This document shows, one piece after another, positions 1 to 5,383 of a DNA stretch of 5,383 bases. Position numbers and translations under genes: made by a program. Under the pieces are notes generated by a model. That model saw only the letters and a program-made list of their open reading frames with translations, was not told the DNA's origin and ran no database searches. The stretch's first letter is position 1. Every line of letters begins with the position of its first letter. Source of the DNA: Methylococcaceae bacterium UBA1147 (GTDB lineage Bacteria > Pseudomonadota > Gammaproteobacteria > Methylococcales > UBA1147). The stretch is from positions 1-5,383 of the forward strand of contig DBZZ01000070.1 of the NCBI GenBank assembly GCA_002311315.1, read 5' to 3'.

Positions 1-23
1 TTCGAGTCCCGTCCACTCCGCCA
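1..23 (+). tRNA. tRNA-Asp, 3' end only (partial)
   Basis: The window opens inside the T loop (TTCGAGT). This is followed by the 3' side of the T stem (CCCGT), the acceptor 3' strand CCACTCC, discriminator G and an encoded CCA. The implied 5' acceptor strand is GGAGTGG. From memory of the family, this tail differs from the E. coli tRNA-Asp tail (TTCGAGTCCCGTCC then GTTCCGCCA) at only two acceptor positions, and G73 is an aspartate identity element. tRNA-Val, which is often found in the same neighbourhood, ends differently. The anticodon lies outside the window, so the amino-acid assignment is an inference from the tail. The gene sits just upstream of ppiD, as tRNA genes do near ppiD in Pseudomonas. 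Confidence 0.8.
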
Positions 24-35
24 TCCAGATTAATG

Positions 36-68
36 AAAACCCCGGCCTCTTGTGCCGGGGTTTTTTTT
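36..68 (+). terminator. Rho-independent terminator of the tRNA transcript
   Basis: A perfect 7-bp GC-rich stem (CCCCGGC at 40-46 with GCCGGGG at 54-60) closes a 7-base loop and is followed by eight T residues at 61-68. The four A residues at 36-39 can extend the stem against the first Ts. It lies 12 bases after the tRNA CCA, so it ends the tRNA transcript. Only 35 bases separate it from the ppiD start, so ppiD needs either readthrough or a promoter overlapping this hairpin. Confidence 0.95.
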
Positions 69-103
69 GCCCCTTTATTACCTGACCAATAGGCATTTTG
101 CGT

Positions 104-1990
104 ATGTTGCAATCGATAAGAAATCGAGCCCAGGGTGTTTTTGCATGGATCATTCTCATTCTGATCTGCATACCTTTTCTTTTCTGGGGAATACAGAATT
201 ATATTGACGGGGGCGAAGAGCAGCCAATCGCCGTGGTTGGTGACAAGGAATTGTTTCAGAGAGACGTGACCCGAGCCTACCAGATGATGGCATCCGGCAT
301 GGGCGAGTTGGGGCAGTTTGATGAATCGACCCTAAGAATACTGGCACTGAAGAACCTGATTGATCAGGAAGTGCTGCAGCAGGTAGTACTGGATCAAGGC
401 TACGTGATCGGTGACGGGCAAATCAGAGAAACTATAAATCAGATACCTTATTTTCGTGGCGCAAACGGGTTCGACAAAGACAAATACGAAAGTGGCCTCA
501 AAACTCAGGGAATGTCCGAAGCCTATTTTATTGCCCAGATGCGGCAGAGGATGAGGATTGGGCAACTAAGGAATGGTGTCACCGGTTCGGCATTTTCGAC
601 AGCGACAGAACTTAATCGATTCCTGAACTTGCGGGATCAGAAAAGAACGATTGAATACCTGAAGGTTTCGTTGACCGAGTCCGAGTCCGAGTTGTCCGCC
701 AGCGAAATTGAAGCTTACTACCGAGAACATGAAAGCTCGTTCCAGAATGCCGAGCAGGTTTCGGTCGAATACGTCGAACTGGCGATCGCAGACCTTGGTA
801 AAAAGATAGAGATCAGCGACGAAGCGCTGGTTGAACACTACGAATCGCAGCAAGACTTGTTTACCCGGAAAGAACGGCGCAAGGTCAGTCATATCCTTGC
901 CGCAGTCAATTCTCAGGATGATCTGGACGCTGACGCGGTGGCTCTGAGAAGGATCCAGGAAGCACGAGAGGCTCTAGAGAGAGGCGAGCCTTTTTCTTTA
1001 GTGGCCGAAAAACTTTCAGATGACCCTGTTTCCAGAAAGCAGGGGGGCGATCTTGGACTGATTAATCGCGGTGACATGGATAAGGATTTCGAGAAAGCAG
1101 CATTTGCACTCGATCTCGGCGGAGTCTCTGGTATCGTGAAAACCGGCTTTGGCTATCATCTAATCAAGGTAACAGAACTTGAGGCGGGTGAGGTCAGGCC
1201 TTTTGCCACGGTACGCGGCGATGTTGAAAAATCTTATCGCAGTCAGCAAGCCGAGGATATCTTCTACGAGCTTGGGGAGAGTCTGGCCCAAATCAGTTAC
1301 GAGAATCCTGACAGTTTGTTGCCGGCGGCGGAAAATGCGGATCTTGAAGTCAAATCGTCCGAATTGTTTACTCGCAATGAACAGGAAGGGTTCGGAGCCA
1401 ACAAAAAGATTGTCGAGGCCGCATTCAGCGAACAGGTCCTGGAAGGAAAAAACAGTGATCCGATCGAGATCGCGGCTGACAGAGTGATGGTGTTGCGCAT
1501 GAAGGAGCATCGGCCGGCGACCACGAAGCGGCTGGATGAAGTGCGTGGCCAAGTGGTGGCTCAGATCCGTATTCAGAACGCAATGGATGGTGCAAAAGAT
1601 CAGGCCAGCGACTTGATGGATGCATTGAAGAACGGCAAATCGCTTTTGAAACTGGCTAAGAGTAATCAGTTGACACTGTACAAACCGGGCGCGATTGGTC
1701 GAGATAACGACAAGGCGCCACGGCGACTGATTCAGAAAGTGTTCAAGGCCGCCAAACCCGAAAACGGACACCCGGTACCGATCCAGGTGGCTTTGCCCAC
1801 GGGAGAGCAACTGGTCGCAGTATTACTGGAGGTAAAAAACGGTGTTCCGGTCGGACAAGTGGTGAATGAAAAAGAAAAGGATATGGCAACCAAGTGGCTG
1901 ATCGGTCAGGTCGGAAATGCTGAATTCAGTGACCTTTTGGACCAGTTCCGAGAAGATGCTGAGATTTCGATTCTGGAAGACAAACAGTAG
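104..1990 (+). CDS. ppiD: Periplasmic folding chaperone PpiD (SurA-N-like plus parvulin domain)
   Basis: The 628-residue product matches the usual PpiD length (about 620). A short basic N-terminus (MLQSIRNRAQG) precedes one hydrophobic segment at about 12-31, which anchors the protein in the inner membrane with its bulk in the periplasm. A SurA-N-like helical chaperone region follows (about 36-160), then a linker region. A parvulin domain spans about 258-358, opening with VSHIL (H263) and closing with GFGYHLIKV (H352). Between them are the SDDP..QGGDLG and DFEKAAF motifs of parvulins. A C-terminal chaperone-like region completes the protein. Known of the family: PpiD works beside the SecYEG translocon on newly exported proteins, and the E. 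coli parvulin domain has little or no isomerase activity. Whether this one is active cannot be told from sequence. ATG 104 is preferred over in-frame TTG 98 because homologues start MLQ.IR and a weak AGG lies at 91-93. The symporter gene follows after 12 bases. Confidence 0.95.
   Translation: MLQSIRNRAQGVFAWIILILICIPFLFWGIQNYIDGGEEQPIAVVGDKELFQRDVTRAYQMMASGMGELGQFDESTLRILALKNLIDQEVLQQVVLDQGYVIGDGQIRETINQIPYFRGANGFDKDKYESGLKTQGMSEAYFIAQMRQRMRIGQLRNGVTGSAFSTATELNRFLNLRDQKRTIEYLKVSLTESESELSASEIEAYYREHESSFQNAEQVSVEYVELAIADLGKKIEISDEALVEHYESQQDLFTRKERRKVSHILAAVNSQDDLDADAVALRRIQEAREALERGEPFSLVAEKLSDDPVSRKQGGDLGLINRGDMDKDFEKAAFALDLGGVSGIVKTGFGYHLIKVTELEAGEVRPFATVRGDVEKSYRSQQAEDIFYELGESLAQISYENPDSLLPAAENADLEVKSSELFTRNEQEGFGANKKIVEAAFSEQVLEGKNSDPIEIAADRVMVLRMKEHRPATTKRLDEVRGQVVAQIRIQNAMDGAKDQASDLMDALKNGKSLLKLAKSNQLTLYKPGAIGRDNDKAPRRLIQKVFKAAKPENGHPVPIQVALPTGEQLVAVLLEVKNGVPVGQVVNEKEKDMATKWLIGQVGNAEFSDLLDQFREDAEISILEDKQ
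675..692 (+). repeat. Three perfect CCGAGT hexamers inside ppiD
   Basis: CCGAGT occurs three times in tandem at 675-680, 681-686 and 687-692. In the ppiD frame it encodes the acidic/serine stretch TESESEL at residues 191-197, just ahead of a helical segment in the linker between the SurA-N-like region and the parvulin domain. A 6-base unit would keep frame if it expanded or contracted. No function is implied. Confidence 0.9.
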
Positions 1991-2002
1991 AAACGGCGTC
2001 GA

Positions 2003-3256
2003 ATGAAACTGCACTGGCAGATCCTGATCGCATTGTTGCTAGCAATTGTTGCCGGGGTGCTCGCATTTGATCCATCCAAGACGTCTCTGGCCTACCGGAT
2101 TTTTGATTTCATCGGGCTGGCATTCCTGAACGCTCTCAAGATGCTGATTGTTCCGCTGATCATGTCATCGATTATCTGCGGGATCGCAAACATTGGTGAG
2201 CAGGGCGGGGTCGGTCGGCTGGGTGTGAAAACCGTCGGCTATTATATGACGACAAGCCTGCTGTCGATCTTGATTGGTCTGTTGTTCGTGAACATCCTAT
2301 CCCCCGGGATCATTGACGGGGAACCGGCGAGGGAGCGAATTGGCTTGTCGGCGGAAACCGATGAGATCACCGAGAAGATCGGAGGGCGGGGTGCCGGAGA
2401 CATCGCAGGAATCTTTCTTCGGATGCTCCCGCCGAATATCGTAATGGCCGCGGCCGAAGGTCAGATGCTGGGCCTGATCTTTTTCGGCTTGCTGTTTGGA
2501 TTCCTCATGACCCGGATCGAAGGCTCGAAACGGGAAGTTCTAACTCTGTTCTGGAACGGGGTGCTTGATGTCATGATGGCCATGACCAACCTGATCATGA
2601 AGTTTGCACCGATCGGAGTGTTTGGTTTGGTGGCGAAAGTGGTTTCATCGACGGGCATCGGGGTTTTCGTACCGCTTGCCTATTTTTTCTTCACCGTCCT
2701 GGGGGCTCTGGCTGCGCATTTCTTCATCGTTCTGCCCGGGTTATTGTGGTTTATGGGTGGAATCAGCCCTGTACGGCATTATAGGATCATGTTGCCGGCC
2801 ATTTTGACGGCCTTTTCAACCAGTTCGTCGGCCGCAACCTTACCGATCACCATGGATTGCGTAGAGCATCAGGCCGGGGTTTCGAATCGGACGACCAGTT
2901 TCGTCCTGCCCCTTGGGGCAACGGTGAATATGGATGGAACTGCTCTCTACGAATGCATCGCCGCGATGTTCATTGCACAAGCCTATGGCTTGAATTTGGG
3001 TCTTGTGGAGCAGTTTACGGTTGTTTTGACCGCATTGCTGACCTCGATCGGGGTTGCCGGAATCCCGGCAGCCAGCCTAGTTGCAATCAGTATCATTCTG
3101 TCTGCTGTTGGCTTGCCTCTGGAGGGAATCGGGCTGATTCTGGCGGTTGACCGGGTCCTCGACATGTGCCGCACTGTTGTCAACGTGTTTAGTGATTCCT
3201 GCGGCGCGGTGATCATTGCCCGCAGTGAAGGGGAGAAAGGCGTTCTTGCTGGCTGA
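2003..3256 (+). CDS. Dicarboxylate/amino acid:cation symporter (DAACS, GltPh-like), probably for acidic amino acids
   Basis: A polytopic inner-membrane carrier of 417 residues, the usual family length. All the hallmark elements of the GltPh/GltP/DctA fold are in order. They are hydrophobic N-terminal helices from residue 5, the serine-rich HP1 tip (SSS at 274-276 in FSTSSSAATLP), the TM7 sodium motif NMDGT (309-313), the HP2 loop (SIGVAGIPAAS), and TM8 with D387, R390, T391, N394 and D398. These TM8 residues have the same spacing as D394, R397, T398, N401 and D405 of archaeal GltPh, which bind aspartate and sodium. An arginine plus the amino-group-binding aspartate argues for glutamate or aspartate over C4-dicarboxylates; this is inference. 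The gene starts 12 bases after ppiD in the same frame. ATG 2003 is the first possible start after the ppiD stop, and no good Shine-Dalgarno is visible, so translational coupling is plausible. The fabI gene converges on it. Confidence 0.93.
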   Translation: MKLHWQILIALLLAIVAGVLAFDPSKTSLAYRIFDFIGLAFLNALKMLIVPLIMSSIICGIANIGEQGGVGRLGVKTVGYYMTTSLLSILIGLLFVNILSPGIIDGEPARERIGLSAETDEITEKIGGRGAGDIAGIFLRMLPPNIVMAAAEGQMLGLIFFGLLFGFLMTRIEGSKREVLTLFWNGVLDVMMAMTNLIMKFAPIGVFGLVAKVVSSTGIGVFVPLAYFFFTVLGALAAHFFIVLPGLLWFMGGISPVRHYRIMLPAILTAFSTSSSAATLPITMDCVEHQAGVSNRTTSFVLPLGATVNMDGTALYECIAAMFIAQAYGLNLGLVEQFTVVLTALLTSIGVAGIPAASLVAISIILSAVGLPLEGIGLILAVDRVLDMCRTVVNVFSDSCGAVIIARSEGEKGVLAG

Positions 3257-3499
3257 CGGTCTCGCAGTGGGGGACAACAGACAAGAATCTTCTAACGAAG
3301 GCATAGATAGGGGCAGTTTCGATTGCCGACAGCAACGCTTGGTTTTGCTTGATTTCTTGCCCGGGTAGATGAGTCACTGTCTGGCCGAGGGAAACGCAAG
3401 CCGGGATACTGGTTGAACCGCCGAAACCGAAAGCTCATCAGCCAACCCGTTCGATCTTGGTCTGGCGACCCTGCCGTTTCCAGATGTGGCCAATGTTTC

Positions 3500-4285
3500 T
3501 CAGCTAAGGTTGGCGAGTCCTGTGATGTTGTATCCGGCATCGACATAGGTAATTTCCCCGGTTACACCTGATGCTAGATCCGAGCACATGAACGCCGCAA
3601 CATTTCCGACTTCCAGGATTGAAACGTTTTTCCGCAGCGGAGCTGCGTTCGCCGCCTTGCTCAACATGGCGCGAAAATTTGCGATCCCGGAGGCGGCCAG
3701 GGTGCGGATAGGACCGGCGGAAATACCGTTGACCCGAATCCCTTTGGGACCCAGGCTGCTGGCCATGTAGCGTACATTGGCTTCCAGACTCGCTTTGGCT
3801 ACACCCATCACGTTGTAGTTGGGTATGACCCTTTGAGCCCCGAGGTAGCTCAGGGTCAGCAATGCGGCGGCCCGGCCCTCCATCATGGATTGTCCTGCCT
3901 TGGCCAGGGCGGAGAAACTGTAGGAACTGATATCGTGGGCGGCGAGGAAATTTTCGCGGGTAACGGCATCCAGGTATTCACCATTTAGTGCATCACGGGG
4001 AGCAAAGGCAACCGAATGAACGATCCCGTCGAGCCCGTCCCACTCCGTGGCCAGGGCGTCGAACACGTTCTGGATGTGTTCATCACTGGCGACGTCGCAC
4101 TCGATGGTAATTGAGGAGTTGCATTCTGTGGCCATCTTCACGACCCGGCTTTTCAGTTTGTCATTCTGGTAGGTAAACGCCAGTTCCGCTCCTTCTCGGT
4201 GCATGGCCTGTGCAATTCCCCAGGCGATGGAACGGTTGCTTGCCAATCCGACGATCAAGACACGTTTACCCTGCATAAAGCCCAT
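3500..4285 (-). CDS. fabI: Enoyl-[acyl-carrier-protein] reductase (NADH), FabI
   Basis: FabI catalyses the last step of each fatty-acid elongation cycle, reducing trans-2-enoyl-ACP with NAD(P)H in the cytosol. The 261-residue product keeps the divergent-SDR cofactor motif G13-x5-S19-x3-G23, the HREGAELAFTYQNDKL block (29-44), CDV at 63-65, and the catalytic Y147, Y157 and K164 in SYLGAQRVIPNYNVMGVAK. These equal Y146, Y156 and K163 of E. coli, shifted by one. The SAGPIRTLAASGI block before the substrate loop is also intact. Residue 93, glycine in E. coli and Pseudomonas FabI, is alanine here (HSVAFAP). M160 and F204, equivalents of E. coli M159 and F203, are unchanged. The first ATG is chosen because a strong ribosome binding site stands 7 bases upstream; the alternative M4 would be too far from it. 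The gene converges on the symporter gene and follows a glycosyltransferase gene on its own strand at 279 bases, so it likely has its own promoter. Confidence 0.97.
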   Translation of the reverse strand: MGFMQGKRVLIVGLASNRSIAWGIAQAMHREGAELAFTYQNDKLKSRVVKMATECNSSITIECDVASDEHIQNVFDALATEWDGLDGIVHSVAFAPRDALNGEYLDAVTRENFLAAHDISSYSFSALAKAGQSMMEGRAAALLTLSYLGAQRVIPNYNVMGVAKASLEANVRYMASSLGPKGIRVNGISAGPIRTLAASGIANFRAMLSKAANAAPLRKNVSILEVGNVAAFMCSDLASGVTGEITYVDAGYNITGLANLS

Positions 4286-4292
4286 TGTTTAT

Positions 4293-4299
4293 CCCCTCT
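4293..4299 (-). promoter_or_regulatory. Ribosome binding site of fabI
   Basis: Read on the - strand this is AGAGGGG, followed by a 7-base spacer (ATAAACA) and the ATG at 4285. It is the strongest Shine-Dalgarno in the window and fixes the fabI start. Neither ppiD nor the symporter gene has anything comparable. Confidence 0.85.
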
Positions 4300-4320
4300 G
4301 ACACTGATTGTAATTGATGA

Positions 4321-4335
4321 AGGGAAAGTATCCCT
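4321..4335. repeat. Short dyad over the fabI -10 box
   Basis: AGGGA (4321-4325) and TCCCT (4331-4335) are perfect 5-bp inverted arms around a 5-base spacer. They flank and include the candidate -10 hexamer at 4327-4332. The dyad could be a protein-binding site or, near the 5' end of the transcript, chance symmetry. Arms this short are weak evidence on their own. Confidence 0.3.
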
Positions 4336-4355
4336 GAGCCCTATTCGCTTGTCCA
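4327..4355 (-). promoter_or_regulatory. Candidate sigma70 promoter of fabI
   Basis: On the - strand, TGGACA (4355-4350, five of six to the -35 consensus) is followed after exactly 17 bases by GATACT (4332-4327, four of six to the -10 consensus). Transcription would start near 4320, giving a leader of about 35 bases that contains the ribosome binding site. The spacing and position fit well. The -10 match is only moderate, and no other hexamer pair I tried in the gap did better. Confidence 0.45.
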
Positions 4356-4375
4356 TACGCTTGCGCATTCAAGCG
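4346..4375. repeat. Inverted repeat plus third half-site around the fabI -35 box (possible operator)
   Basis: CGCTTG (4358-4363) and CAAGCG (4370-4375) form a perfect 6-bp inverted repeat with a 6-base spacer just upstream of the candidate -35 box. A third copy, CGCTTG, lies at 4346-4351 and overlaps that box. The three half-sites begin at 4346, 4358 and 4370, an exact 12-base period. The layout resembles a repressor or activator site, but I do not recognise a known regulator motif (not FabR, FadR, PsrA or FabT). Confidence 0.4.
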
Positions 4376-4564
4376 TCTACTCGCCAACGGTTTATGGGCG
4401 ATAAAGAATGATTTGCAGTCAGAATATCTTCACGGTCTTGTTACGAAAGCAAGTCCTTTCGAGATCAATGGTCGGATAGTCTTCTGAGCCGAAAGTGCGT
4501 TGGACAACCAACAAACCCATGCTTTTTACCAGCTGGCAACTGGAATTCGTTGCTTTTTGATCCA

Positions 4565-5383
4565 TTATGGCATGGACAGCGTTTCGGTCTTCGTCTGACT
4601 GCCTAGGTGCTGGTTGACTCCTTTGTCGATGACTATCCGGCCGTCTTTTTTGAGACTGTTTTGCAGTTTAATCCGGTTTTTATCTTCTTGAGTCCGATCA
4701 TGTGTCGGATGCCATAAATGCAGGACCGGGACCGCATAACGTCCGCTTTTTCGATAAATACCTGTCTTGATCAGCCGGATCACTAGGTCCGAGTCCTCAT
4801 AACCCCAGCCTTCAAATGACTCGTCAAATCCGTTGATGGCCAAGAAGTCCTGTTTCCAGATAGCAAGATTACATGTTTTTGCGGCTTCCCATCGCCTTTG
4901 ATGCCACTTTCTGAAAACACCGAGTGGTATTCGTAACAGGCTCCCAAAATGGTTGATGTGTCTTCTTATGAACAGCTGTAGAAAGGACAGTTTGGAGTAG
5001 AGATAGAGCTGAATGCTTGTTTGAAGGACCTTGTGCGTATAGTGATTCGAGAGAAGGATTCGATTTCCCGGGATGAAATATCCTTTTTCGGACAATCGTA
5101 GATGGTGTTCGATGAAATCCGGGAGCATGATGCAGTCTCCGTCAACAAAGAGCAAATAGCTGCCCTTGCTCTGAGCAACTGCTTTGTTCCGCATTCTTGC
5201 TGCTCTGAAGCCCTGATTACTTTGGTGGATGTATCGAATTGGAAATGGATATGAATCTTTTATGTAGGTACGAATTTTAGCCTGATGGGTGGCGTTGGAG
5301 CCGTCATCTGCAATGATGACTTCGAAATTCGATTCGCTCTGGACAGACAAAGAGTCCAGGCAGACCTTGAGTGCATCGGATCT
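4565..5383 (-). CDS. Family 2 glycosyltransferase with galactosyltransferase-type C-terminal motif (5' end beyond window)
   Basis: The reading frame is open to the right edge. The 11 codons before the TTG at 5350 read RSDALKVCLDS, which continues a typical GT2 N-terminus, so that TTG is not the start and probably only 10-15 residues are missing. Counting visible codons from the edge, the nucleotide-sugar-binding motif EVIIADDGS is at about 21-29, the metal-binding DGD (DxD type) at 81-83, and NGFDESFEGWGYEDSD at about 184-199 with the likely catalytic E196 and D197. HLWHP is at 222-226. The NGFDE...GWG.ED motif is that of the Glyco_transf_7C region, as in bacterial chondroitin or LPS-type transferases. 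A cytosolic or membrane-associated enzyme adding a sugar to LPS core, O-antigen or another surface glycan is likely; donor and acceptor cannot be read from sequence. Hand-counted GC is about 41%, well below its neighbours. Stop TAA is at 4567-4565, with no clear terminator after it. Confidence 0.9.
   Translation of the reverse strand, partial: RSDALKVCLDSLSVQSESNFEVIIADDGSNATHQAKIRTYIKDSYPFPIRYIHQSNQGFRAARMRNKAVAQSKGSYLLFVDGDCIMLPDFIEHHLRLSEKGYFIPGNRILLSNHYTHKVLQTSIQLYLYSKLSFLQLFIRRHINHFGSLLRIPLGVFRKWHQRRWEAAKTCNLAIWKQDFLAINGFDESFEGWGYEDSDLVIRLIKTGIYRKSGRYAVPVLHLWHPTHDRTQEDKNRIKLQNSLKKDGRIVIDKGVNQHLGSQTKTETLSMP

Noticed and set aside
98..103. TTG at 98 as an earlier ppiD start
   Set aside because: It would add only Met-Arg, is a rare start codon, and homologues begin at the MLQ.IR that follows ATG 104.
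1160..1810. 216-codon open frame antisense to ppiD
   Set aside because: It lies wholly inside ppiD on the other strand. Its product resembles no family I know and is rich in His, Phe and Arg, as shadow frames are. No ribosome binding site was recognised.
3292..3546. 84-codon frame on the - strand covering most of the gap between the symporter gene and fabI
   Set aside because: It begins inside fabI in another frame, shows no domain or plausible protein composition, and has no start signal.
4199..4411. 70-codon + strand frame spanning the fabI start
   Set aside because: It is antisense to fabI for part of its length and then runs through the promoter. Its product has no recognisable features.
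4445..4460. Inverted repeat GAAAG-N6-CTTTC in the fabI upstream gap
   Set aside because: Five-bp arms at this length are expected by chance, and the repeat is over 90 bases upstream of the candidate promoter.
4529..4543. Hairpin CCAG-N7-CTGG downstream of the glycosyltransferase as its terminator
   Set aside because: The stem is only 4 bp plus one wobble pair. On the coding strand it is followed by an A-rich run, not Ts.
4521..4558. Direct repeat GCTTTTT at 4521-4527 and 4552-4558
   Set aside because: Seven bases of low complexity in a T-rich stretch, with no target-site or attachment-site context.
5348..5350. TTG at 5350 as the glycosyltransferase start
   Set aside because: The upstream codons to the window edge stay open and encode a typical GT2 N-terminal helix, so the gene is partial and starts beyond the window.

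Overview
The window looks like chromosomal DNA from a gammaproteobacterium. The 3' end of a tRNA-Asp gene is followed by ppiD, a dicarboxylate/amino-acid:cation symporter gene (DAACS family) and, on the opposite strand, fabI. A ppiD/tRNA/fabI neighbourhood is familiar from Pseudomonas and relatives. PpiD and FabI are both clearly gammaproteobacterial in type, but I cannot name the genus.

Layout: positions 1-23 are the tail of tRNA-Asp, with CCA encoded. A strong intrinsic terminator follows at 36-68. On the + strand, ppiD (104-1990) encodes a membrane-anchored periplasmic parvulin-type chaperone. Twelve bases later comes a DAACS symporter (2003-3256) with the substrate and sodium signatures of acidic amino-acid carriers. 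The two probably share a transcript. Positions 3257-3499 hold no gene and no convincing terminator; this is the gap between convergent genes. On the - strand, fabI (4285-3500) encodes NADH-dependent enoyl-ACP reductase and has a strong ribosome binding site. The 279-base gap upstream of it (4286-4564) holds no gene, but it contains a plausible sigma70 promoter overlapped by two short dyads and a 12-base-periodic half-site. A family 2 glycosyltransferase gene (stop at 4565) runs off the right edge on the - strand. Its base composition is clearly lower in GC than the rest.

How they fit: the genes do not form one pathway. PpiD (envelope protein folding), FabI (fatty-acid elongation for membrane lipids) and the glycosyltransferase (probably LPS or another surface glycan) all serve the cell envelope, while the symporter imports nutrients. 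I see no mobile element, CRISPR array, toxin-antitoxin or defence system, and nothing that amounts to an undescribed system. The most interesting points are the promoter/operator architecture upstream of fabI, the natural alanine at the FabI position where mutations give triclosan resistance, the unusual same-frame ppiD-symporter junction, and the compositional break at the glycosyltransferase.
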